From Anaeramoeba flamelloides (taxonomy: Eukaryota; Metamonada; Anaeramoebidae), in the NCBI GenBank assembly GCA_027625915.1, contig JANTQA010000033.1, positions 5,332,001 to 5,396,000 of the forward strand: a DNA stretch of 64,000 nt, written 5' to 3'. Below are positions 1-12,425 of this stretch, piece after piece. A program made the position numbers and the translations under genes. Positions within the stretch are counted from its first letter, which is position 1. Every line of letters begins with the position of its first letter. The notes beneath the pieces were generated by a model. The model was given only the letters and a program-made list of their open reading frames with translations. It searched no databases and was not told where the DNA came from.

Positions 1-550
1 AAATTGATTTTGAATTTTGAAGATAAAATTACAAAATTCCCGAATATCTTGAAGAAAATTTTATTTTGAAAAATCAAATTTCATCTTTGAACAAAAGTAA
101 AATTTCCAAGTAAAATCTTTAAATGAATTTTAAACTTTAATGGTTATATCTATCTCTATTATAAATATACAATTATCTTTCAAAATGGGTTTAATAAATC
201 AATATTTCGTTAACCAATAGAATTAACTCAAAAAAGAAAAAAAATATTATCTCTGTTATCCAATGGCAATTAAGATTCTTTTAAATAAAGTAAAAATGAT
301 TGAAATTATAACAAAAATTACGGAAAATTGTTATATCAGAAATAGAAAATGAAAATAAAAGGTTTCTTTTTTAACAGAAAATGTGAAAAAAAAATTTGAT
401 CTCACATTAAAAAATTTTATTATCTTAGGTTTCTTTGTCGATCAGAATTTTTTGATACTTGGCATTTAGAAAATTTATAAGTAGAGAATATTACCAATAA
501 AATATATTAAAATTTAGTCATATTGTTATTGAGTAATGATCCTTTAATCG
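1..550. repeat. Dispersed repeat R13, copy 1 (cut by window edge)
   Basis: This A+T-rich block recurs in direct orientation at about 10140-10710 and partly at 48380-48690. Shared landmarks are a stretch reading TTTGATCTCAC, then TTGATCAG and TTTTTTGACACTTGG, in the same order and at similar spacing. No open reading frame of note lies in it. The class is unknown and the left end is outside the window. Confidence 0.6.
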
Positions 551-589
551 ATTTACCTTTATCTTTTATAATTTTTTTTTTTTTCATTG

Positions 590-1347
590 AAGGGGTTAGA
601 AGCACACTATATAACCCAATAATAAAAGTATATTATAATTTGGGTTTAAGTGATATTAGTACTGTACGGCTCAAATAAATCTAAAGAAAATATGTTATAA
701 ATCTCATTGAACATAAATTATTACATTTTTGATTAATAATCACTATTAAAAAAGTTTCATTTTGAAAATTTTTTTTCATTCCTTTTCCAAATCTAAAAAT
801 AGAAATTCCGAAAAAAGTATTCAGCAATTACTAAGTAAGATATAAAACTTACAAAAGTAATTATTTTTTCAATTTTTTTAATTTCAAAGATTAACTCAAT
901 AGTAATCGTCAACATATTAAACCAAAGAAGGATTATTTTTGTTTCCTTTTTTTTAAAAGTTAATTGTACTATTCCACTATATTTCTAATATTTGCAAAAA
1001 TAATTTGTCAAAAATATATTAGTTAATTATTTAATTTTACAAAAAAATAACCTTTTTTTAGTAACTAATCAATATTTCAAGATATAATTTTAAATAAGGT
1101 ATTTTACGACTTTTTAGTCTGAATATTGATAATTCAACCTTTAATTTTGTCTCGAAATTCAGATTTTTTTCGATTATTGTTTTTTTTTTACTAATACAAT
1201 GAATATTTTTAATTAGTGGGAAACAAATATTGCTACTTTACTAATATATTTTTAGAGACATATAAACGATAACAGACCAATGTAAGTTAAGTCCAATAAT
1301 GAAATACCTTTATTGTCGAGTTCCTCTTGGTAGATGGTATGCCTTTA
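590..1347. mobile_element. R3 element copy A (non-autonomous TIR element, diverged)
   Basis: About 760 bp with inverted ends that match the better preserved R3 copy at 56388-57138: a GGGTTAG-like left end, and a right end with the order CCAATAA, ATACCTTTATT, CTTGGTAGA. The interior carries the family hallmark, a pair of inverted segments around ATTGATAATTCAACC. No coding capacity. The ends are decayed, so this looks like one of the older copies. Confidence 0.55.
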
Positions 1348-2723
1348 TGGGTCTAGTCATTAACAATCTATTTGTTCAATGAAATTGGAGAATTTTCACC
1401 CAAAAGGATATTGTTAAATTACACTTCTTTTGATTGAAAAAATTTACATAATAAAAAATAATTCATGGATCTCAATCAGAAAAAATGAAAATAAAAAAAA
1501 ATCCATTTGACCTTCATTGGCAAAAATATTATTACCAAATAAAAGTCAAAAGGATTCTTAATTTCCAAAATTAGTATTCATATAAGATCTAATTGACAAA
1601 AATCAAATTATTGAAAAAAAAAAATAGTTAAATAGGATTCTCATTTTTAATAATTTCAATTTCAAAAAAAAAATAATTTTTTCCAATTTTATATTTCTTA
1701 AGAGTTACATTCCTTCTATTTCAAACAAAGTATTTACTTTAAGAATAAAATCAACTTAATTTAATTTGATCTAATTTGTGGTTATGTTTTTAACCCTATA
1801 TATTTGAACATAGTAATGATTTTTGCATATTTTTCAAGAAAAAAATAAATCGTGTTTATAATTAAAATATGAAAAAAAAAATATTTGGTATCTTGAAAAG
1901 TTTTAAATAGAGACAATTAAGAACCATTATAGTTGTATTCTAAATCAATGGTTCTTAACCATTATAAATTGGATATTGGGAGTTGTGATTTGTTTTTTTT
2001 TATCAAGATTTTGTTTTTTTTTAAAAGTTTATTTTTATGGATCAATAGTAAATCAGATTTAGTTCGTTTTTAATTGATTTTAGTTACCGATTAAAATTTT
2101 GAAAAAAATATTTTCCAAACTAATGAATTGTCACTTAAAACTTATTTTTTCAAATTCCATTTTATAAAAAAAGAAAGAAAACAATTATATCAATACCAAA
2201 TATTATTACTTTAATTTATTTATTTTTTTAACTTTCAAATTTTTTAAGTTTTTTTAAGGTTTATCTAAAATAAAGTCTTTAAATAATTATATATACCAAT
2301 ATGGTATTGAGTAATGTACTTATAATAATTTGAATGGGGTTCTTTAGCGTAAATTTCGAATTAAAAGATGTGTTTTTTTTTATTCTAGAAAATCTAAACA
2401 TAACAAATTATCAAGGAAATCCATAATACACCCTAATAAATAAGGTTCTAATTTCTGAAAATTCTATTATTAAAAAAGAAATTATAATAAAGAATAATCA
2501 AATTACAAACTTGTTCTCAAAAAAAAAAAGTTAATTTAAGAGAAAATTTTTCTTGTTAAGATCATGTTTTGACAATTTTTTTATTGAAAAAATATCTTTT
2601 TATCCCAAACAACATTTTTAATATTGATAATCAAGTTTAATTGTTCCCGAAAGAGAATTTAAAAATTGTTGGTTAACTAAATAAAATACTGTAAATGATT
2701 TATATTGACAAGTAATTAACTTG
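1348..2723. other. Gene-free A+T-rich spacer
   Basis: Dominated by A and T runs. I see no exon-like stretch with splice signals, no RNA gene, and only weak similarity to the neighbouring repeats. Confidence 0.5.
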
Positions 2724-3401
2724 GTATATTAGTGAAAAAAATAGTGGACATAATAATAACACCACAGTACAATATTTTTAATTGTGAAAATTAGCAAAAT
2801 TATTGTGTAATTTCATTTATTTAAAATCAAATACTTTTTTTTAAGAATCAAAATTTCAAAATTATAACTCACCACATATTAAAATTATAATTAATGAAAT
2901 TACACTTGTTTAAAGGTCCATTTGTTCAATCAAAAAATCCAAAATAAAAATTTTCATTTTTCCCAGCTCGAGTAAACCTCTAAAAAACTGGATTGTTTTT
3001 CAAAAAAAATTGATCTTCTTTATGCGATCAAACAATTACTAGAGTATTCTATAGACACCTTGCTTTAATGAACTTTAGGTGGGTATACTGGTAGTTAAAT
3101 TATAAACGTGAAAAAAAATCTCACTTCCATTTCCAGATTATGCTTTTATAAATATATTTTTCCAAAAAGTAGGTTGTAATTTGTTGGTTCCGTTTGAAAA
3201 AGTAAATTGAAAATGAAGCGAAAATTTTTCCCATTTTAAAATTTAAATACCAGTATTATTATGATCATAAAAAATTTGATTCTTTATAAAAAGGATTGAT
3301 TGAAAATAAACATCAATTAGACAGAAAATTTCCTAATATTCAGAATTAAAAATCTTTTCCTGAATTATTGTTGTTTCCAGTATTTTTTTTGCTACTATAT
3401 A
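2724..3401. mobile_element. R4 element copy 1 (TIR element)
   Basis: The left end reads TATTAGTGAAAAAAATAGTGG and the right end is its approximate reverse complement, CAGTATTTTTTTTGCTACTATA. A second copy with the same ends is at 37799-38311. About 680 bp, no coding capacity. Both ends begin or finish on TA, compatible with insertion at a TA dinucleotide as in Tc1/mariner-type elements; the assignment is inference. Confidence 0.6.
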
Positions 3402-4083
3402 TAAAAAAGAATTATTTCAGATATCTAAGGATTATAATGATTGTGTGTTTTTTGGGATTGTGAATGGGTTTATTTTATCAATAAAACCCCTTTAATTAAT
3501 ATTTAGAAGAACTGGTAGTCCGGTCAATTTATTCTTATAATTCTAGTAGTATTTAGTTTTATAAAATCCAATATAAAATTTTATTAAAATTGCCTCATTA
3601 TTAAAGAATTTCCAAAAAAATCAAGGTCGGTTCATTAAACTGTTCTATTCAAATTAATTATAAATTGCAATTTATGTTTGCAAATTATTACTTGATTTTC
3701 CATTTTTGAAATTATTATGTTCAAGCTTTGAATAAAGGATTCTATGAAGTCAAGTGTTAAGCTAACCTAACCAAATTAGATGTTCTTAAAAATATTCTTT
3801 ATCCTGGACTTTTTGTTAAGGAACTGTTCCAAGTTTTATAAAAATGGAAATTGAACTAAACCTTTCTTGGAAATTTATTAGATTTTATTAGTAAGAAAAA
3901 TAAATTTTATCTCTAGGTCAATTAGGAAACATAAATTTAATCTCAAGATTTTTATCATCAAATGATCATATGAAGATCTTTAAATTATTACAACCACTTT
4001 AAGGAAACATTATTTGGTACCTTGAAATAAAAATGATCTTTTATTAATAAGAAAATGACAGTATTGATTCATTTGACCTTATT
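3402..4083. other. Gene-free A+T-rich spacer
   Basis: No exon, RNA gene or clear repeat boundary seen. Confidence 0.45.
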
Positions 4084-4776
4084 GTTTACAATCCCTGAAG
4101 TTTGAAAAAACTTTATCTTGTGTAGGGTGTAGTGATTTGTTAATTTGGTTCTTAGCTGATCGATCTCGGATTTGGTATGAGTTTTAAAAGTGGTTCAAAA
4201 TAGCAATTTTTGACGTTTTATTTTTTTTTTTTCCAAAATCAGAAATGAAGAGTGTAAGGTTACTAGATTAGTAGGTGTTTAAGAATAAATTAAAATTCTT
4301 GGGTTGGAGAAGAAAATTTTGATTTACTTTTTTGTCAATTAAGGAACTAGTCTCTATTAAAATTTTTTTTTTGGCCAATTTCTAAATAAGGATTTATGAT
4401 CTAGAAATAAGTTTAATATGAAAATAAACAGGGTTTTCAAATCTAACTAATTCGCAAAAAATTTTCTCAATCTCTATTAAATTTAGGTAAAAAAATTTTA
4501 ATAGAGACTAGTTCCTTAATTGACAAAAAAGTAAATCAAAATTTTCTTCTCCAACCCAAGAATTTTAATTTATTCTTAAACACCTACTAATCTAGTAACC
4601 TTACACTCTTCATTTCGGATTTCGGAAAAAAAAAAAATAAATTGTCAAAAATTGACATTTTGAACCACTAATAATTCTCATACCAAATCCAAGATCGATC
4701 AGCTATGAACAAAATTAACAAGTCAATACACCCCACACAAGATAATCTTCTTTCCAATTTCAGGGATTGTAAACCT
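4084..4776. mobile_element. R2 fold-back element copy A with a smaller fold-back at its centre
   Basis: A large palindrome of about 690 bp whose arms (roughly 4084-4350 and 4500-4776) are near reverse complements. The ends read GTTTACAATCCCTGAA and TTCAGGGATTGTAAAC. The centre, about 4338-4520, is its own inverted repeat with ends TTAAGGAACTAGTCTC and GAGACTAGTTCCTTAA. A solo relative of that centre lies at 57668-57870, so copy A is probably one element inserted in, or fused with, another. Related R2 copies at 26158-26714 and 42281-42854 lack this centre. No ORF. Confidence 0.75.
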
Positions 4777-5197
4777 TAATTGGTAATTGAAAGAATTTTT
4801 CCGCTCTTCTCAAAGAGGTATTTCCTAATAGCACATTTACCAAAGCCAAATACATTGATATTTGATCCAAAAAAAATCTTCAAATTGAGATCTCACATCG
4901 AATGTTCAAGAAAATAAAAACAAAACAAAATTCTTTTAAAAAATCTAATTAGCGGTTTTTATTTTGTCAAAATAATTAATTAATTGTTTTTGATAGTCAT
5001 TCAAAAAAATTATAATAAAAAAAAAAATATTTCAATAAAATCAGATTTCAAAATTATTAAAAATAAAAAAGTTTAACAAAATTAATTTGAAACCCAAAAT
5101 GTAAAAAGTGTTTAACCCAAAGAGATTCAAAGGAAAAGCATATTTAAATTCTCTTTGAAAGAGAAAAAATCAAACAATAATTTTTGATTTTTTCCCT
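4777..5197. other. Spacer downstream of the Ras gene
   Basis: A+T-rich sequence between R2 copy A and the Ras stop codon. It presumably holds the Ras 3' untranslated region and the polyadenylation site (AATAAA-like strings are common but not diagnostic here). No gene seen. Confidence 0.4.
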
Positions 5198-6185
5198 TTA
5201 AAATACAATACAAATAGATTTCTTCTTTTTCCTTCTTCTTCTTCTGTTGTTTTTCTTTTTACTTTGTTTTTTAACTGGTTTGCCAATGTTATTTTTTCTT
5301 GCCTTTCTAATTTCACGGACAATTGTGTAGAAGGAGTCATGGACGTTTTCTCCTGTCTTTGCAGAGCATTCAACATATGGAACATTGAATTCTCGTGCAA
5401 GGTCTTTGCCGACATCTGAGGAAACAGCTCTTTCCTCTTCACTGATATCACACTTGTTTGCAATTAGAACACCGACAATATCGTCTTCGTCTTTCACTCT
5501 TCTAATATGGAGAAAGGCTCTTTTGACTTCTCCAACTGTAGCCTTCGATGTAAGTGAAAAGACACACGCAAAGCCATCTTGCTTTCTAAGGTATCGATCC
5601 CTAATCGACGTGTATTCTTCTTGTCCTGCTGTATCCAAAATTTCAAGTGTTACAGCTTGCTCATCAACCATAACATCTTTTCGATATGATTCTTCAATTG
5701 TTGGATCTATTTTGGTTTGGAATTTTTAAAATTTATTTCATAAATGAAAACAAGAAGGAAATGGAGCGAAAATTTTTTTTTAGCTTGTACAAATTTAGAT
5801 CTAAGAAGAATTGAAAAAGAGTGTTTTTTTTTAAATGAAACACCTTTTTGGGTTTTTGTTTTGTTTCTTCTTTTTTTATTTCAGAGTAGGTTTGGAAATT
5901 TCTCTTTTCTTGATTTTTTCTTTTTGGTTTAGATTTTTTGGTAGAAGGAACTTTGGAAGTACCTTTTTTGAAATTTTCAAGAACAGTTTCTTTGTTTTGA
6001 GAAGAGAAAATTTTTTTTTAAATACCAGAATTTGTTTTTTTTTTTTGCTTTGGGGAATTGAAAAGAAAAAGAAAATACAAACCATATTTTTCAATAAACA
6101 TATCACGAAGGAACCTAATTGTTAAACAAGATTTTCCAACACCACCTCCTCCAACAACAGCAATTTTAAAATAATTATCGCTCAT
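5198..6185 (-). CDS. Ras-family small GTPase
   Basis: A membrane-anchored GTP/GDP switch of the Ras subfamily. Two exons: 6083-6185 (ATG at 6185) and 5198-5706, joined across a 376-base intron with donor GTTTGT and acceptor TAG; the phase fits exactly and gives 203 residues. Visible motifs: P-loop GGGGVGKS (residues 12-19, so the position equal to human Ras Gly12 is glycine), effector loop YDPTIEESYRK spanning the splice junction, switch II DTAGQEEY with the Gln61 equivalent, NKCD and SAK for guanine recognition. The tail has a dense run of Lys and Arg followed by CIVF at the stop, a CaaX box for prenylation. All key residues are present, so it should be active. The effector loop and DTAGQEEY point to Ras/Rap rather than Rab or Rho; the exact subfamily is not decided. 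Confidence 0.95.
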
Positions 6186-6666
6186 AATAAATTGTTTGTA
6201 TTTTGTTTTTTGAAAATTCCAAAAAAGTCAATTAATAAAAAAATGAAAAGCTTTGTCAATAATTTTATTTTTAAATTCAAGAATAATTAAAAGAATATTT
6301 TAACTGAAATATTGCTTGCTGTAGTGTTGAAAACAATTCCATTTTTTTGCAAAATGATTCGCAAAGAGAACATTGAAAAATCTAATAACTTGAGTTTTTA
6401 AAAATTTTCTTTTTGTTTAGGTAAAGAACTAATCCATTTTTAAAGAAGCGATCCCTTTTAACAAACAAATCCAAACTGATTGATTTTGGGGAAAAAAAAA
6501 ATTTTTCTGAGAGATAAATAGATTTTTATGATCTTTTTGGAAATCATAAAAGATGGTTTTCAAAAGAACAGAGAATCGCTTCATCAAAAAATGTCTCCAC
6601 TCATACAAAATCTGTGGAAAAAAGAATTGACTGGAATTAAATCTCAACTATTTAAATTCTTTACAA

Positions 6667-6798
6667 TACAGCCGTTTCAACTCAGGTGTGAATCGCACTC
6701 ATTCGTTGAATGATTGGGAAACATTTTAAATTGACTTGGAAGGTTTCCTAACCATTCAACGAATGAGTGCGATTCACACCTGAGTTGAAACGGCTGTA
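6667..6798. mobile_element. Short fold-back element (MITE) with perfect 46-bp arms
   Basis: Bases 6667-6712 and 6753-6798 are perfect reverse complements (46 of 46) and pairing continues inward with two mismatches. The ends read TACAGCCGTTTC and GAAACGGCTGTA, so the element is bounded by TA, as in Tc1/mariner-type MITEs. The arms are clearly richer in G+C than the surrounding sequence. It sits about 480 bp upstream of the Ras start codon. A transcript across it would form a long hairpin RNA. I saw no second copy in this window. Confidence 0.85.
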
Positions 6799-7860
6799 AC
6801 TGTCATAAATTTCACAGTTCAAGGAAAACCTTTTTTTCGTTCTATCAAAACACTTTTTTTGTAAGAAATTTTTGAGGGGTTTAGATTATTAAAAAAAATT
6901 TTTTTATTTTAAGAAATACTTACTAAGAATATCATTTTTTCGTAATTGGACAACTTTAGGTTTGTGAAAAGTGATCAAAAACTGATCTAATTTTTGGAAA
7001 CAACAGTAAAAGATTCACTTTTTTAAACTTTGTGATCTAATTTTTTAGGAATTAAGGAGGTAAGTTCAGTACGATTATTTTATGAGACTTCCCAATATTG
7101 TCCTTACACTTTAAGTAAGCCGTTTTTAATCTTACATTAACAGACTAACAAAAATATTATCATTTTGAGAAACTTATATCTGCACAATAAACGATCCAAA
7201 AAATTTTCACTAAATTTTTCCTTATTCTATTATAAATGAAGTCCCCAAAGAAGTGAGTTGTAATTTGTGATCTCTATTTATTTGTCTGGTCTTTTTATTA
7301 TAAATTGTTATAACAAATATGATGGGTGTATCTAAGCATCCAAAATGAATTTAGAACACTATTTGAAAAACAAAACAAAAAGAAGAGAAATTTTTTTGTT
7401 TTTTATTTTTCAGAGTCACCACATTTTTTTTTTGCATTTTTATGTGTTTTTCTTTTGAAAGGAATAAAATTCAAAAGTAATCATTATTTTATAATACAAA
7501 TACCAACTTTCATTGTTCATAATTTTTTTTTTCGATTTTAAATTTATATATATCTATAAATTTTTATTATCAAAAAGGGTGTTTTATTGACCATTTTTGA
7601 TAGATTATTTTTTTATATACATAAACTTTTGAGGTTTTGATGATGAAATTATTCTCAAAAATGGCACTGATAAATCAGTTGTATACTAACAAAAGCGACA
7701 TTAAATCATTTTAATAGTAAAAAAAAAACTAAAATTACAATTATCCACACAATCACGATAAAATAAAAAATCGTGATTAGTATTACTTTATCAAAGGGAA
7801 ATCATCAAATCGTGATAATAATATTATCATGATTAAAGAAAACTCACAAAATCAATAAAA
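6799..7860. other. Gene-free spacer with R8-like AATCGTGAT segments
   Basis: No gene seen. Around 7629-7850 there is an end-like GAGGTTTTGATGATG followed by repeated ATCGTGAT/ATCACGAT words shared with the R8 element at 17747-19051, so this is probably a fragment of that family. A TTAAGGAGGTAAGT string near 7052 resembles the end of the TTAA element at 44933-46142. Confidence 0.4.
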
Positions 7861-7861
7861 A

Positions 7862-8060
7862 GAAAAATAGTTTTTTGAAAATTCCCCAAAAAAATCACTT
7901 TGACTTAACAAAACCTTGGAACTTTTTCAACACCTTTACCCTATTTAAAAAAAGTGTTTGAAAGTATTTGAAAGTGTTGTAAATTGTCTTTACGTATTTG
8001 AAAGATTTTTGAGATACATGAAACTGTAATAAAAGTATTGAGACTGTTTATTGAAAAAAA
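7862..8060. repeat. R7 repeat copy 1 (diverged)
   Basis: Contains the R7 hallmarks GTGTTTGAAAGTATTTGAAAGTG and a terminal AAAAAAATCAC-like end. Other copies are at 16559-16713, 17168-17310, 17905-18078 and 40800-40948. Confidence 0.45.
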
Positions 8061-8778
8061 AATGAAATTGTAGTAACTTTTTTTTATTTTTAACCAAAGT
8101 AAAATTCTGCTAAAATATGATAATTAAAAGATTTAATAATTGAATTCAAACAACTCACCTGAATCTATAAAAGCGATGTACTTTTAGAAAATTTTGATTG
8201 TGTTCACATGCTAAAAAACAAAGAGAAAAAAGATTAATTTTCATTCTTATTGTCGATCAATAAAATAATCCCCTTTAAATTAGATTTGACTTTCTGCCCA
8301 ATAAAAAGACAAGAGAAGAAAAATACAAAAAGAAATTCCCCTTAACAGAAAATATTGATAATTAGCAAAACTTTGACATAGGTATAAAAAAAAATTTTTT
8401 AAAAGTTAGATTAATCTTTTAAAATTTCAGGGTATAAATGAGATGGTTTAATCAAAGTAAACATCCACAAGAAAGAAATACATGAAGTCTTGATTGTATT
8501 ATCATCTTTTTTATATAGCATAATTTACAAAACCAGTTTTGACTGAGAAAATATTTATTTGTCTTTTGTTACTATTATTGTTGTTGTATAGGGAAGATAT
8601 GGTTTGCCAGTAAATTAAACGAAAATACAATAGATATCCGAATCTAATAAATAATTGAATCTAGTCTAATCTTAGTTTTTTTTCCAAAGAATAACTTTTT
8701 TTCAATATTTTCTTGTTTGATCAAACAAAAAGTTTCTTTTTGTAAAAATATTGTTTAATGAGATTTAGCTTAACTGTT
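8061..8778. other. Gene-free A+T-rich spacer
   Basis: No exon-like stretch, RNA gene or clear repeat boundary seen. Confidence 0.4.
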
Positions 8779-9589
8779 AAATCTAAAACCCAGAAATTTT
8801 TGAAACCCGGTAATTCCATTTTTCTGATCAATTGTAAATATTAGTAAAATGTCAAAAATATACCCCCATTTTACAGGAAAATAACCCAATTACCCAGTAA
8901 CTTCTAACCTTTCCGTTTGGAGTATTGGTTAAATATTCTGAATTCATTAATTTTAACTCTTTTGTGAATTCAGAAATCAAAAAAATCCAAAATTTGTAAA
9001 ATTAATTGAGAACATTACTGATAATGAAAATCCAGTTTTGATTTTAAATTTTGAAATAAAAAACATTTTTATACTTTTAAAATATTTGAGAGAATTTTAA
9101 TTTGAGAGAGGTATTTGATTATTGTAAAATTTCAAGAAATTATGAAAACTATTTTGTCAAAAAATAAATCCTCTAATGTTCACATTAGAAAATTAAAATT
9201 TTCAAAAAATTATTAAAAAAAAGATATAAAGTAAATAAAACTCTTATTTCATAAATGCAATAATAAAATAATTCTTATAAAGATGATTCCTAATAAATTT
9301 AGAATTTATCTAAAGGGAAAATCACCATAAATTTGATTTTCAATTTTCAGTAATGTTCTCAATTAATTTTACAAATTTTGGATTTTTTTGATTTCTGAAT
9401 TCACCAAAGAGTTCAAATTGATTGATTCAGAATATTTAACCAATACCCAAATTGGAAAGGTTATAAGTTGCTGGTTAATTGGGTTATTTACCTGTAAAAT
9501 GGGGGTATATTTTTGACATTTTACTAATATTTACAATTGATCAGAAAAATGGAATTACCAGGTTTCCGAAATTTCTGGGTTTTAGATTT
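8779..9589. mobile_element. R6: 811-bp fold-back element
   Basis: The whole segment is one large inverted repeat. Arms of roughly 280 bp (8779-9060 and 9310-9589) start AAATCTAAAACCCAGAAAT and end with its reverse complement; the internal landmarks AATATACCCCCATTTTACAG and AATTGAGAACATTACTGA recur inverted in the other arm. By eye the arms agree at about nine positions in ten, with a spacer of about 250 bp. No coding capacity. A fold-back or MITE-like DNA element; I cannot assign a superfamily. Confidence 0.8.
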
Positions 9590-11220
9590 GATAGTAATCA
9601 ACGAGTATACCACAATTACTTTTTATTACGAATTTTTTTCCTTTAGCATGATTTTTTTAATAATTATCACGATTATATATAATAAACGGGATTTAATTTT
9701 TTATCTAAAAATATTGATATTTATCTCAATTTTAAGAGAATTGTTGGTATTTTATTGTATATCACAATTTACGTCTAAAATCACGATATCATAATATTAA
9801 TTGTTCTTTTTTTTTTTAACCTTTATTGTTGATTGGTAAAGATAATATGTAACAATTATTTTTTTTTTATGGGTTACCAGATTTTTTTTTTCAAATTTGA
9901 TTATTTTTAATTAAAACCTTTAAAGGGATATCGAAAAAAATAAGTAGAATAATACTTGTTGGGGAATAGATTATTAAATAAATGGAAAGTTGATTACATT
10001 TGAACAAATATATATCAAGAAAATTTAGATCTATAAAGAAAAAAAAATTATTCTTTAAAGTTGGAAAAAAGTTGTTTTCTGATTTTCTTTTTTTATAAAA
10101 AATGAAAAAAATTGTCAAAAATTTTTTTAACAAATTATTTGGTGTTATTCATAAGAACGATGAAAAAATTCCAATCATTTTTATTATATAAACAATTAAT
10201 TTTTAATTTTTTATATAAAATTGCCTAATTCCCAATTATTCTTTTAGAAACATTTATTTTGAAATATCTAATTCTGTCTTGAAAAAAAAAATACATTTTC
10301 TGGTAAAACTTTTAAATGACTTTAAATCTTTAATTTTGATAACTCTTCTTCTTTAAAAATACTCAGATTTTCATTTGGTTGAATAAATCGATTTGTTTTT
10401 TTGGTTGCCAAAAGAATTATCTCAAAAAATAGTAAAAAAATCACTTTTTTATTATGATGATACCTAAAAAATTATTTGTAATATGTAATAATGATGAAAA
10501 TGTTAATAAAATAAGTAAAAAAAAATATTTATACTGTACGAAATAAAATGAATTTAAGACTTTTCTTATGCAGAAAAAATTAAAAAAAAAATTTGATCTC
10601 ACAGAAAAAAATTTTCTTTTCTTGGTTTCTATGTTGATCAGTATTTTTTGACACTTGGGATATTCAAATTTTCTAATCAGAAATTATCACAAATTATTTT
10701 TTTTTTATATTTGCTGTTGTTATAAATTACTCATCCACTCTTAGCCTTATATGATTATTTGTACTTATATCTCTTTACGAATAGCCTACCTTAGAAAAAT
10801 CATTGGATAATCATCTTTTTCGTTCAATTTCTGAGTAATTGATTATTGTGGTTTAAAGCAATCGATACAGATAAAAATCAAAAACACACCAATCTACAAC
10901 ATTTTATATATACTAAAAAATAATAATTTATCGATTTATAATTTTTCAAAAAATAATCAATTTAAAAAAATTTAGGTAGATGTCTAATCAAAAATTTCTT
11001 CAGTTCTATAGGAAATGAACACTTTTACAGATAATTTCACTTTTAAGAAACACTTTCAATATAATTTAAAAAACAAAAAAAAACACAAATTAAGGTACAT
11101 TTTATAAAATTTTTTAATACTAAGATTATTTGACTAGAATTTGATATTTTGTGTCTTATTTCGATATTTTCTGAATTAAATGTATTTCAAAGTTTATAAC
11201 TTAAAAGAATAACAGATTTT
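9590..11220. other. Gene-free spacer including R13 copy 2 (about 10140-10710)
   Basis: About 10140-10710 repeats the block at 1-550 in direct orientation, with TTTGATCTCACAG, GTTGATCAG and TTTTTTGACACTTGG in the same order. 9590-9795 contains scattered ATCACGAT words like R8. The rest is unassigned A+T-rich sequence with no gene visible. Confidence 0.5.
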
Positions 11221-11227
11221 ATAAATA

Positions 11228-11720
11228 AAAAATATAAGAAAACTGAATGGAACAGTGCATTAGACTATGCTTGTTTTTTTTTTTAATTTGAAATAATAGA
11301 GAGAGAGAAAAGATTTTTGTCACTTCTTTTAACTTTTACAAAGCCAAAAGAAAAGTGTCTTGGCTTTGTTATTTTAAGAAACAAATCACAAATTTCTTAA
11401 ATATTCTTTTTTATTTCTTATTTTCAAAAAAATATTAAATACATTTTTCCAGAATTCATAAGAATCAAGAACAATCAAAGATTTTCAGTAATTCTTTTAG
11501 CTCCTGGAAAAGATAATTGCATTTCATTGAGGTTTTCAAGTATTATTATAAAATTATTATATTTTCTTAATAAATAAAAAAAATCAAGAAAACCTCATGG
11601 AACAGTGCATTATACTGTGATATATTTTTTTTTAATATGAAATAATAGAGATAAAAAAAAAGATTATACTCAATTCTTTTAACTTTTGGAAAGTTGAACG
11701 AAAAGTTTCTTATTTTTTAT
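11228..11720. repeat. Tandem-type duplication, about 350-bp period
   Basis: Two similar segments of about 130 bp begin near 11228 and 11578. Each has AAGAAAAC, ATGGAACAGTGCATTA, then GAAATAATAGAGA and a CTTTTAACTTTT motif. The copies differ at many positions, so the duplication is not recent. No ORF or RNA gene recognised. Confidence 0.6.
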
Positions 11721-12425
11721 AATTTAGCAAATAAAAAGAAAATTTTTGATATTTTGTTTTAATTTCTTAAATTTAAAAAAACCAAACTATTGTCAATACT
11801 TTTCATTTTTACCATGTTGATGATATGATTATTTATTTATATAATATTTTAATAATTTTTTTTTTTTTCTTTTTTTCATTTTGTTAAACTTTTCATTAAT
11901 TACCCCCCCGTGGTAATTATCAATAAAGAAATAATTTTTTTTCAAGTACCAAAATGTTTGTTCAGTTTATCAAAAATATTGGCACGTACCTCTTAGAAGT
12001 TTATTCATTACAGATTATTCAGAAAAAAATAAATTTACAAAAAACAGTGTTAAAGTCTTTTACAATAAATGTTAATATCTTTTTTTTATAAAGTAAATTA
12101 GTAAGTAGAAAATGTTTTGTTTCACAAATATAGCCAGATATATGAAAATACAAAATTTTTGGTATTTATCTAATAACTCAATGATTTCTCAAAATGTTTC
12201 CACAATAACTAAAATACCAACTTAAAACTATTTAGAGATCTGATCTCTTTATTATCTCTATTTATCTAAAATTATTTACTTAAAATTTCACAAATAAAAA
12301 GTTTGTCTTTAAAAAAATAATAAATAGCAATTTTATTTTGTTAAATTAAAAAAATCAATATTTGTAATCAAAATGATTTGTGATAAAAAAAAAAAAAAAG
12401 GATAATAAGAAATAAAGAATTGAAA
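11721..12425. other. Spacer downstream of the HNH gene
   Basis: A+T-rich; presumably holds the 3' untranslated region of the minus-strand gene that ends at 12426. Nothing else supported. Confidence 0.4.

Noticed and set aside
5744-6125. Plus- and minus-strand frames opposite the Ras intron
   Set aside because: They are T-rich intron sequence; the Ras exons on either side join in phase and the frames show no protein-like composition.
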